Part shown: positions 1 through 8,000 of the stretch, in pieces | Position numbering within the stretch: position 1 is the stretch's first letter | Layout: the number at the start of each line of letters is the position of its first letter | Assembly: GCA_030619425.1 (NCBI GenBank) | Contig: JAUXBJ010000018.1 | Location: 1 to 12,002, forward strand | Length of the DNA: 12,002 nt | DNA from: a bacterium | Lineage (GTDB): Bacteria > Zixibacteria > MSB-5A5 > GN15 > FEB-12 | Direction of reading: 5' to 3' | Notes under the pieces: generated by a model | The model's input: only the letters and a program-made list of their open reading frames with translations | Databases searched by the model: none | Told to the model about the DNA's origin: nothing | Made by a program: the position numbers and the translations under genes

Positions 1-1
1 C

Positions 2-3000
2 ACCAAATACAAACAGCGCAAGAAGGCGGCGCTGCGCAAGCTTGAGGCTACTGAGGGCGATATGCTGCGCCTGAATGATATTTACTCCGAGGTGCAAACG
101 CAGGTTCGGTCGTTGAACCGACAGCAGAAGAAGGCACAGCGATATCAGAATCTGCTCAATGAAATCAAGGACTGGGAACTGTATTTGAGCAGCGCTCGTC
201 TGGCCAATGCTCAAACTGAAAAGCAGCAGTTGCGGGATGAATTAGGCACGCTGACCGACCGCCGCATGGAGCGAGAGGCGCTGGTCAATCGCGTCTCGTC
301 TCAATTGGAGAACGACCGCAAGGAACAAATCGACCTCGAACAGGACCTCAGTTCCATCAGCAACGAAGTGTTCGACGTTTCCGAGAAAGCTCATGGTCTC
401 GAACGCGAGATATCCATTCTGGTGGAGAAGCGGGCCAACGCCCGCTCACTAATCGAACGCAACCAGAACGATATCCAGGCTCTCAAGGCGCGCACTGAGA
501 TCCTTACCGAGCAGACTCAACAGAGTCATCAGGACTTGATCGGCCAGAAAACGGAGCATGAGAACCTTGCCGAGCGATTGACCGAGGCCGAGAGTGCGCA
601 AGCTGTCTCCGATCGGGAACTGCTTCAGGCGCGCGCGGTCAAGGAGGATGACAACAAAAAGCTGATTGACCTGGAAGGTAAGCTCTCCTCCGGGAAGACT
701 GCAGACGACAACCTGCGTCGACAGGAACAGGAGATCGGCGAGGTGGTGGCCGACCTGCAGCAACAAGTCTCACAGCAGCAGACCCATCGTTCCCAGTTGC
801 AGGCCCGTCTGGTCGAGGAGCAACAAGTTCTGGCCGACCTCAAGGCCGACAAGGATGCCACTGAGGAGTCTGAAGCGGCGGTGTCGGAACGTATCGAACG
901 TTTGATCGAGAAGGGGGAGGAGCTTTCGCTTGAGTTGTCCGATTTGGGCGCATCGTTGGAGGCCTGCCAGGCACGACGCAATCTGCTCGAGGACATGATT
1001 CTCCACTATGAAGGTTACGCTACCGGCGTGGTGGAGGTCATGGAGATCAAAGACCGTTTTTCAGGTATTCACGGTACGGTCGCCGAGAAGTTTGTGCCGG
1101 CGGAAGGGCTGGAGGCGGCTATGGAGGCCGCCCTGGGTGAGATGGCCGGGTTCATCGTCTGCGATAATCGTCCGCACGCCGAACAGATCATCGAGTATCT
1201 CAAGACCGAGGGCAAGGGCAAGGTCGGCATCCTGGTGCCCGACACCGGTACTATCAACCCGCTGGTGAAGCGGCCGGAAATCGAGGCGGAGAGTTTCCTC
1301 GGCTGGCTGGACCGCTCCGTTACGACGGATGACGAACTCAGACCGCTGATGCAAGCTGTGCTCTCACGCACCGCCGTATTCGAGGCCGGCGCCGACCCGA
1401 AAGAGATACTTGAACGATTGCCGTACGGGTTCAGCGCCGTCTCCACCGACGGTGTGCGTTACAGCCGAAACATCATCGCCGGCGGGGCCGAGGAAAAGTT
1501 TCCGTTGTTCCGCCGCGAGGAGAAGCTGGCTGAGCAGGACCGAATGATTGCCGCGATTACTGAAAAGCAGGAGCTTGCACAGAAAAACAAAGATCGCAAC
1601 AATGCCGAGATAGCTGCCGCTCGCGCCGAGTCGACCCAATTGGCCGACAAGTTGGACAGCCTTACCGAAGAGCTTAACAAGGCCGGGCAAAAGACCAGCG
1701 AGACCGAGTACCGGTTGGGCACGATTGAGGACGAACTCGCTCGGCTGGAAAAAGAACGCCGCAACCAGTCGGATAAACTCGAGAAGATCCGTAGTCAGCA
1801 GTACACGCTGGGCATCGACTTCAATCAACTGGCCGACCAAAAGCAGACGCTGGTCGGGAACATGTCCAAAGCCGGCAACGATCTTGAATCTCTGGAAGCG
1901 AAGGTGGCGGTTCTTCTCGATCAGGTGTCGAAGCTGCAAGTGGAGATGGTTGAATCGCGCAGCCGCACCGAACAGGTCGAAAGCAAGATATCACACCTGG
2001 CTGAGCTAAAGCTCGAGATCGAGAACACGACCGGCGCTAAGCAGAACGAGATCGAGCGCGCCGGGTTGGACATCTCGAATGCTGATGAAAGAGTATCCGA
2101 ACTGGAGCAGACTCTCAAAACAGTGTTCCACAGTCGCACCGAAGCTACCGAACGTCAGAACCGGCTGCGAGGTATTCAGGCCGATATCATGGCCCGCGTC
2201 TCGCAGCGCGAAGAACAACTGAAGGAAGTCCGCACCGATAAGGATTCGTTGAGCGAACAGATTCACCAGATCGAAATGCGAATCAACACCTTTGACTCCG
2301 AGATCGGTGCTATCGGGCAGCGCATTCGCGACGAGTACGAGCTTGACATCGACACTGTCGAAATAGTGCGACCCGATGACAAGCGCACCGATGAGGAAGC
2401 GCGCGCCTACCTCGCCGACCGGAAAGAACGGTTCAAGAACTTCGGCGCCGTCAATTTGCTGGCGCTGGAAGAGTACCGCAAGGCGTGTGAAAGAGAGTCG
2501 TTCCTCTCCGAGCAGCTTAATGATCTGACCACAGCCAAGGATGACCTCAAGACCACTATCTCCAGGATCAACCAGACCGCCAAGCAGCTCTTTCTGGAGA
2601 CGTTTGAGAAAGCGCGCGGCAACTTCAAGAGACTGTTTGTCGATCTCTTCACCGGGGGCGAGGCTGACATTTACCTTGAGGATCCATCCGAACCGCTGGA
2701 GTCGGATATCATGATTATTGCCAGGCCGCGCGGTAAGAAACTGCTGTCGATCACCATGATGTCCGGCGGGGAGCGCGCCCTGACTGCGATCGCGCTGCTG
2801 TTCAGCCTCTACCAGGTCAAACCCTCGCCGTTCTGCATTCTCGATGAGATCGACGCACCCCTTGATGATGCCAACTGTCGGCGTTTTCTGAATATCATTC
2901 ACAAGTTCTCTCTGCAAACCCAGTTCGTCATCATTACGCACAACAAAATCACCATGGAGACGGCCGAAAATCTCTACGGCGTGACCATGGAGCAGCCGGG

Positions 3001-3217
3001 TATCTCGCAACTTGTGGCTGTCAAGTTCAACGATGTTGCCGAGGATGCGCAAACCGGTCGTCTGGTTATCAATGTTGCTGAATCTTCAGGTGAGCCGGGG
3101 ACACACCTGCCTGAAGCGTCGCCGACACACGAAGTCGATACCGTATTGCCGGACAACGTCACGGAACGGATGAACCCTGACCTCAGCATGGCCGACGACA
3201 AAAAGACCGACGACTGA
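2..3217 (+). CDS. smc: Chromosome segregation ATPase SMC, 5'-partial
   Basis: SMC is the ATPase core of the bacterial condensin complex (with ScpA/ScpB) that compacts and separates chromosomes. The frame is open to the left edge. Codons before the ATG at 62 still encode SMC sequence (TKYKQRKKAALRKLEATEGD), so that ATG is internal and the start plus Walker A lie upstream. Counting from the codon at 2-4: coiled coil to about 345; hinge about 350-495, starting near FSGIHGTV and ending near the glycine-rich DGVRYSRNIIAGG; return coiled coil to about 830; then the C-terminal ATPase head with SGGE signature 921-924, Walker B FCILDEID 944-951 and the ITHNK histidine at 980. The last 60 or so residues are an acidic, low-complexity tail beyond the usual end of the head. 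The gene ends 12 bases before ftsY. Nothing suggests damage. Identification is secure. Confidence 0.97.
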   Translation, partial: TKYKQRKKAALRKLEATEGDMLRLNDIYSEVQTQVRSLNRQQKKAQRYQNLLNEIKDWELYLSSARLANAQTEKQQLRDELGTLTDRRMEREALVNRVSSQLENDRKEQIDLEQDLSSISNEVFDVSEKAHGLEREISILVEKRANARSLIERNQNDIQALKARTEILTEQTQQSHQDLIGQKTEHENLAERLTEAESAQAVSDRELLQARAVKEDDNKKLIDLEGKLSSGKTADDNLRRQEQEIGEVVADLQQQVSQQQTHRSQLQARLVEEQQVLADLKADKDATEESEAAVSERIERLIEKGEELSLELSDLGASLEACQARRNLLEDMILHYEGYATGVVEVMEIKDRFSGIHGTVAEKFVPAEGLEAAMEAALGEMAGFIVCDNRPHAEQIIEYLKTEGKGKVGILVPDTGTINPLVKRPEIEAESFLGWLDRSVTTDDELRPLMQAVLSRTAVFEAGADPKEILERLPYGFSAVSTDGVRYSRNIIAGGAEEKFPLFRREEKLAEQDRMIAAITEKQELAQKNKDRNNAEIAAARAESTQLADKLDSLTEELNKAGQKTSETEYRLGTIEDELARLEKERRNQSDKLEKIRSQQYTLGIDFNQLADQKQTLVGNMSKAGNDLESLEAKVAVLLDQVSKLQVEMVESRSRTEQVESKISHLAELKLEIENTTGAKQNEIERAGLDISNADERVSELEQTLKTVFHSRTEATERQNRLRGIQADIMARVSQREEQLKEVRTDKDSLSEQIHQIEMRINTFDSEIGAIGQRIRDEYELDIDTVEIVRPDDKRTDEEARAYLADRKERFKNFGAVNLLALEEYRKACERESFLSEQLNDLTTAKDDLKTTISRINQTAKQLFLETFEKARGNFKRLFVDLFTGGEADIYLEDPSEPLESDIMIIARPRGKKLLSITMMSGGERALTAIALLFSLYQVKPSPFCILDEIDAPLDDANCRRFLNIIHKFSLQTQFVIITHNKITMETAENLYGVTMEQPGISQLVAVKFNDVAEDAQTGRLVINVAESSGEPGTHLPEASPTHEVDTVLPDNVTERMNPDLSMADDKKTDD

Positions 3218-3221
3218 TCAC

Positions 3222-3225
3222 GGGG
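3222..3225 (+). promoter_or_regulatory. Possible weak ribosome binding site for ftsY
   Basis: GGGG lies only four bases before the ftsY ATG at 3230. It is closer than ideal and is not a full GGAGG, so initiation may partly rely on ribosomes finishing smc, whose stop is at 3215-3217. Confidence 0.35.
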
Positions 3226-3229
3226 CAGT

Positions 3230-4141
3230 ATGTTCAATGCTTTTCAGAAGCTGAAGGATTCCCTCAGTCGCACCAAGGACAATATCCTCGGAAAGATTTC
3301 CCAGGTCGTTCTTCGGCGGCGCATTGATGACGATCTGCTCGAGGAGATCGAGGAGATCCTGATCGAGGCCGATGTGGGTGTGCCCGCGACTATGAGACTG
3401 ATCGAAAGCGTCAAAAAAAGAGCACGCGAGCGGAAACTGTCTGAGGGGAGCGAAGTCGTGGCGTTGTTGAAAGAAGAGATCGCCGCCATCCTTTCGCAGA
3501 GTCAGGCGAGCGGTTCTACCGACTCTTCCGGGCCGATCGTCTGGTTGATCGTCGGTGTCAACGGTGTCGGCAAGACCACCACGATCGGCAAACTGGCGAC
3601 CTTGTTTGCCGCTGAAGGCAAGAAGACGATGATTGCCGCCTGCGACACGTTTCGGGCGGCGGCGATTGAACAGATAGCTATCTGGGCCGAGCGGAGCAAC
3701 GTCGAAATGGTCCGCTCTCAGAGTGGCTCCGACCCTGCAGCGGTGGCTTTTGATGCCGCCAAAGCAGCTAAGGCCAGAGGCGTCGATATTCTTCTGGTTG
3801 ATACGGCCGGCCGTTTGCACACCAAGGCGAATCTGATGGAAGAGTTGAAAAAGATCCGTCGAGTCGTTAACAAGGCAGTGCCGGATGCACTGGTTTTCAG
3901 CAAGCTGATTATCGATGGTTCCACCGGTCAGAATGCCCTGTCACAGGTCAAGGTGTTCACCGAGGCGGTCGGGTGTGATGGGATCATCGTGACCAAGCTG
4001 GACGGCACGGCCAAGGGTGGCGTCATGATCGCCGTCTCCGAGGAACTGGGCGTCCCGGTGGAATTCATCGGACTGGGGGAGGGGATCGACGACCTGCAAC
4101 GGTTTGACCCTGACAAATTTGCTGAGGCGCTATTCGCATGA
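3230..4141 (+). CDS. ftsY: Signal recognition particle receptor FtsY
   Basis: FtsY is the SRP receptor GTPase. It docks SRP-bound ribosomes making membrane proteins at the inner membrane and pairs with Ffh. The 303 residues hold the helical N domain (1-90) and the G domain: P-loop GVNGVGKTT 109-117, DTFRAAA 139-145, DTAGR 191-195, TKLDG 255-259, and the family ending FIGLGEGIDDLQRFDPDKF. There is no long acidic A domain as in E. coli, which is normal for many phyla; the short amphipathic N terminus probably gives membrane contact. The segment before STGQNA (216-235) looks about three residues longer than the usual family form, and has DGSTGQ where DATTGQ is common. The ATG at 3230 has a GGGG stretch close upstream. 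The stop overlaps the next start as ATGA. A gene order of smc followed by ftsY is common in bacteria. Confidence 0.97.
   Translation: MFNAFQKLKDSLSRTKDNILGKISQVVLRRRIDDDLLEEIEEILIEADVGVPATMRLIESVKKRARERKLSEGSEVVALLKEEIAAILSQSQASGSTDSSGPIVWLIVGVNGVGKTTTIGKLATLFAAEGKKTMIAACDTFRAAAIEQIAIWAERSNVEMVRSQSGSDPAAVAFDAAKAAKARGVDILLVDTAGRLHTKANLMEELKKIRRVVNKAVPDALVFSKLIIDGSTGQNALSQVKVFTEAVGCDGIIVTKLDGTAKGGVMIAVSEELGVPVEFIGLGEGIDDLQRFDPDKFAEALFA
4124..4127 (+). promoter_or_regulatory. Ribosome binding site for yjbQ, inside ftsY
   Basis: GAGG sits ten bases before the yjbQ ATG at 4138, within the last codons of ftsY. Together with the ATGA overlap it supports the chosen start and coupled translation. Confidence 0.5.
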
Positions 4142-4536
4142 AGACACTAACGGTCGAGACGCAAGTGCGGCGACAGATGATCGACGTTACGGCGCGGGTG
4201 CAGGAGATTGTCACCGAGAGCAGTCGCCCCTCAGGTCTCGTTGTCTGTTTCGTCCCGCACACAACCGCTGCCATAACCATCAATGAGAACGCCGACCCGG
4301 ATGTCGCTCGCGACATTCTGTACAAGCTGGGCAAAGAGATTCCGCAGGACGACGGGTACCATCACCTCGAAGGTAACTCGGACGCCCATATCCAGGCGTC
4401 ACTTTTGGGCGCTTCGCAGCAGATACTGTTTGAAAATCGTCGCCTGGTGCTGGGGCGCTGGCAGGCTATTTACTTCTGCGAATTCGACGGGCCTCGACAG
4501 CGTCGCCTGATTGTCGAGGTTATGACACTTGCTTAA
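4138..4536 (+). CDS. yjbQ: YjbQ/UPF0047 family protein
   Basis: This is a 132-residue member of the YjbQ (UPF0047) family, small trimeric proteins with a conserved His/Glu/Asp site. Some database entries call them secondary thiamine-phosphate synthase, on the basis of weak activity in E. coli; the true cellular role is not settled. All family motifs are present: HTTAA 41-45, NENADPDV 49-56, HHLEGNSDAH 75-84 and GRWQAIYFCEFDGPR 106-120. The length is full for the family. The ATG at 4138 shares bases with the ftsY stop (ATGA), and GAGG at 4124-4127 lies ten bases upstream, so translational coupling to ftsY is likely. Its end overlaps rlmH by eight bases. No thiamine gene is nearby, so the context gives no support for the thiamine name; placement among RNA, targeting and chromosome genes hints at a housekeeping role. 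Family assignment is secure, function is not. Confidence 0.93.
   Translation: MKTLTVETQVRRQMIDVTARVQEIVTESSRPSGLVVCFVPHTTAAITINENADPDVARDILYKLGKEIPQDDGYHHLEGNSDAHIQASLLGASQQILFENRRLVLGRWQAIYFCEFDGPRQRRLIVEVMTLA
4516..4519 (+). promoter_or_regulatory. Ribosome binding site deciding the TTG start of rlmH
   Basis: GAGG lies nine bases before TTG 4529 and inside the end of yjbQ. The rlmH frame has a stop at 4523-4525, so only the CAC codon separates that stop from the TTG. The site therefore confirms a rare-type start codon. Confidence 0.6.
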
Positions 4537-4999
4537 GATTCACCTTATCTGCGTGGGGAAAGATAAGGATGCATGGATCACCGACGGGTGTGCTCATTTC
4601 AAAAAGCTGCTTTCGCGGTACGCTGAGGTTTCCTGGCGCGTCCTGTCCGCGGAAAAGTCCGGTTCCGGATTGTCGGCTTCCGAAGTGAAGAAACGGGAGG
4701 CGGCCCGCATTCTGAAGGTACTCGACAAGGGGTTTCATATCGCTTTGGCGGACAAGGGTACCGACCCGGATTCGCACGGACTGGCCCGGCAACTTGAAAA
4801 GTGGCAGATGCGCTGCGGCGGTTGTATTGAGTTTATCATTGGTGGGGCTTATGGTCTGGATGAATCCGTCCTGGATCGCGCGGATCTGGTTCTGTCATTG
4901 TCGTCCCTTACTTTTTCACACCAATTGGTGCGGTTGGTTCTACTGGAGCAACTCTACCGCGCTTTCTCTATTCTCCACAACACCGACTATCACAAATAG
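4529..4999 (+). CDS. rlmH: 23S rRNA (pseudouridine1915-N3)-methyltransferase RlmH
   Basis: RlmH is a small SPOUT methyltransferase that uses SAM to methylate N3 of pseudouridine 1915 in helix 69 of 23S rRNA, acting on assembled 70S ribosomes as a dimer. The 156 residues fit the family length. The knot motifs are clear: EFIIGGAYGL 101-110 (SAM-binding loop), LSLSSLTFSHQLVR 122-135, EQLYRAFSI 140-148 and the family-defining C-terminal YHK 154-156. The middle motif ADKGTDPDSHGLA departs from the commoner LDxxGxxxSSxxFA. The start is TTG at 4529: a TGA at 4523-4525 closes the frame just upstream, the next possible start (GTG) would remove conserved sequence, and GAGG at 4516-4519 is well placed. 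It overlaps yjbQ by eight bases and is the last gene of the cluster; a hairpin follows directly. Confidence 0.96.
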   Translation: MLKIHLICVGKDKDAWITDGCAHFKKLLSRYAEVSWRVLSAEKSGSGLSASEVKKREAARILKVLDKGFHIALADKGTDPDSHGLARQLEKWQMRCGGCIEFIIGGAYGLDESVLDRADLVLSLSSLTFSHQLVRLVLLEQLYRAFSILHNTDYHK

Positions 5000-5000
5000 A

Positions 5001-5028
5001 AACGTCCGGTCGTGTGCGACCGGACGTT
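5001..5028. terminator. Perfect hairpin between convergent genes, probable bidirectional terminator
   Basis: AACGTCCGGTCG (5001-5012), loop TGTG (5013-5016) and CGACCGGACGTT (5017-5028) form a perfect 12-bp GC-rich stem. It begins one base after the rlmH stop and lies 27 bases beyond the - strand stop. On the - strand the stem is followed by TCTATTT, a modest U-rich tail. On the + strand it is followed by ACAGGGAAAAAG with no U-tract, so + strand termination would be imperfect or rely on Rho. Confidence 0.75.
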
Positions 5029-5055
5029 ACAGGGAAAAAGATACGAGGTGGAGAT

Positions 5056-8000
5056 TTATTTCAGCAGAACCATCTTCTTGGTATCGGTGAAGCTGCCGGC
5101 ATCGAGGCGATAGAAGTAGACGCCTGACGCTGCCGTGCCGCCACGGGAATCAAGACCATTCCAGGTAATCGTCTGATGACCGGCCGGGGCGTGCCCGCTG
5201 AAGGAGCGTACCAGTTTACCGGTGACATTGTAGATGTGAAGCGTCCAGTCGGCCGCCTGCGGCGTGGAGAAGCTGATTGAGGTCGCCGGGTTGAACGGAT
5301 TAGGGTAGTTTTGCGACAGTGAGAACTCGGTCGGCAACTCGCCGCCCTTGTTGACACATCGGTAGGGCCTGCCCTGGTAGTCGACGATCTCTTTGCGTTT
5401 CAGAATCGGCGCCGCATCACCACTATAGGAGATATCAAATAAACGGTGCTCGCCGGCTTCGACCAGGTCCGTTCCGAGATTCCAGATGAGAATCCGCAGT
5501 TCGCCGTCAACAACAGCGTACATGAGATCCATATCTTCGGCGGCAGTTGCCAATTGAGGTATGTCGATTGTCGTCGCGTCGTTCACGTCGAAGACGAACA
5601 GGGCGGCACCGATTTCACCGACTGCATCAGTGGACACACTCAGGTGATCGTCGCTGTATTCGGTCGTGACAAGCAACTCCTCCGGGTATGGGCTCAACTT
5701 GGGAATCGGGTCGGCATCGCCAATGATGACCCGGATTAAGAGCACCAGGTCGGCCACGCTGAGGGTCACTCCGTCGGCGTTGACGTCGGTGGCGGCAATC
5801 TGACCGGCTATATTCACCACGAACACGCTCAGTCCTTTGATGAAGTAGTTGGAGAAGACTACCGCATCGGCAATCTCGTAAGGCACGCCGTTGAGGTTGA
5901 TGTCACCGCGGTCGTCAATTGAATCCGCGTGGATAACGCAGATGCCGCCGTTGATGAACTCGACACAGCGGATCGGGTCGATCTTGCCGCCGCCGAAACA
6001 GTCATCACGAGTACCCATGCCGAAGGGACGAGACGACTCCGGGTAGTTGACGTCATCGTTTTCATCCCAGATCATCGAATTCTCGAAGTTAAGAATACGT
6101 ACATCCACGAACAGATCGTAACCGGAGGTGTCGGAGAAAGCATTGTCGGCGCAGGAATACCAGACGAAATTGATCGGCAGGAACTGATCGCCAAGGTTTT
6201 GGTCATTGGCAACCTGGAATTGCATCTTGACCAGGACACCGTTCGGGAATAAAGTCTCGTGCGGAGGGTGATTAGGACCGTTGTTTATGTCGGCGATTCC
6301 GACCAGACGAACCAGACCGGAAGGGCAGGAAGCGCCGCAGTCAGCGGCGCCCATGCGGTACTCGAAGTACTCCCAGCCATCTACAGCAGTACCTTCGATG
6401 CTGGCATAAGTGAACGCCATTACCGAGGCGTCGTAAGCCAGCAGGATGTCGAAGCCGCCCAGCCACTCGCGTGTCTCGATGTTCAGTTCAGCTATCTGGA
6501 GAAGACCAACCGGGGTACAATCGCCGCCGTCGATCGACACCCGTATGCAGACGTCGCAGTCCTCAAGTTCCTGAATATCGACGAAGAAAGACCCGACAGT
6601 GATGCTGCAGCCGTCGTCCACTTCGAAGCAGAACTCGTACAGTCCGAAGGCGTCCGGCAGGAAGCAGACCCGACCGCTGTCATCGGTAATCAACTCAAAC
6701 TCACCCGGGCCGCAGGTTTGTGTCAGGGTCACGCCGTCTTCAAGGTCGGTGGCGTAGATGCCGTCGATGCAGACCAGGGTCGTGTCGTCGTAACAGCGTT
6801 CAAATACCGGCGTTTCTTGCGGCAGGAACAACTGAGGCGCCTGATCTCCCGTGACGTTGATGGTCGTCACACAGGTGTCGGCATCGCAGCGCCCGGTTGC
6901 AATCAGGGTGATGTCATAGGCGCCGGGCTGGTCGATTATCAAGCAAACTTTGCCATCGGCGTATGAACCTTCGGGTTCAACCGTGATTACCGGGTCAGTT
7001 CCGGTCACCGTCACCGGATAGCACAACTCAACCGGATCGGTCAGGCAGAGCAGGGTATCAATGACTCCGGGGCAGGTGATGACAGGGGGCTGGGGCACCT
7101 GAACATCGAGATCAAACTCGCAGGTGTCAACGCCGCACTGGGCTTCGGCTGTCACCATAATGTTATACAGTCCGGTCTCATCGATATAAACACACAGCTC
7201 GCCGGTGGCGGGGTCGTATGAACCGTTCGGCAAAACCGTCACGATCGCATCACCTGGACTGATCGGCATCGTGATGCAAATAGAATCCGCCGTACACAAA
7301 GTGTCGTATACTGTCGTGGGAGGACAGACAATCAAGGGCGACCCGCCTGGCAGAATAGTGACGATAGTCGTGTCGTAGGCTGTTTCACCGCAAGCATCAC
7401 GCACTGACACTACGACAGTGTGAATACCGAAATCGGCCGGAGTGAAGCAAACTTCATCTTCAACAATCTGGCCGTGCGACGATGACACCTCTATTATGTT
7501 GTCATCAACATCACTATAGGTGACGGGGATACACACCTCGTACGGCTCGCACACGGTCAAACTGGTGTCCGGACCGGTAACGATCTCCGGAGGGCTGTTG
7601 AAGTCCGCGATAACCGTAAAGCTGCAAGAGTCGGAGTTGCAGATCGACGTAGCGATCATCGTGATTTCAAGTGACCCGGCCTCGAGCACCGGAACACAAA
7701 CCTGATTCTCGCTCAGGTACGCCGGTTCCGTCACACTTATCATTTCTACGGATGCTGAGACTGTATAGTCGAGACAGATGGTATCGGGACCACAGGTCAG
7801 CAGAGCGGTGTCGGCGGGGCAGGTGATTACCGCCTCGTCCGGGATAGTAACCTCAACATACACCACGCAAGTATCGTCGTTGCACTCGGCAATGCCGATC
7901 ACTGTAATCACGTAGATGCCGGCAGTATCCGCCGGGAAGCAAAGTTCGCCCTCACCGTAGGCGCCGATTGACGAAGTGACGGTGAAGTTGTTGCCAATGA

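Noticed and set aside
2006..3052. 348-codon - strand open frame opposite smc
   Set aside because: It is antisense to the conserved SMC head, where the + strand frame has all the family motifs; no motif is seen in the - strand product.
62..3217. ATG at 62 as the real start of smc
   Set aside because: The 20 codons before it are typical SMC sequence in the same frame, and the Walker A region is missing, so the gene starts outside the window.
3230..4141. FtsY truncated at its N terminus
   Set aside because: The missing acidic A domain is optional in the family, and the N domain is complete from the first residues.
4138..4536. Thiamine biosynthesis function for yjbQ
   Set aside because: The label rests on weak activity reported for a distant homologue, and no thiamine gene or riboswitch is near.
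5716..6552. Cellulosome scaffold
   Set aside because: Cohesin-like and dockerin-like segments alone do not show it: no carbohydrate-binding or glycoside hydrolase domain is present, and the dockerin loops are not of the classical form.
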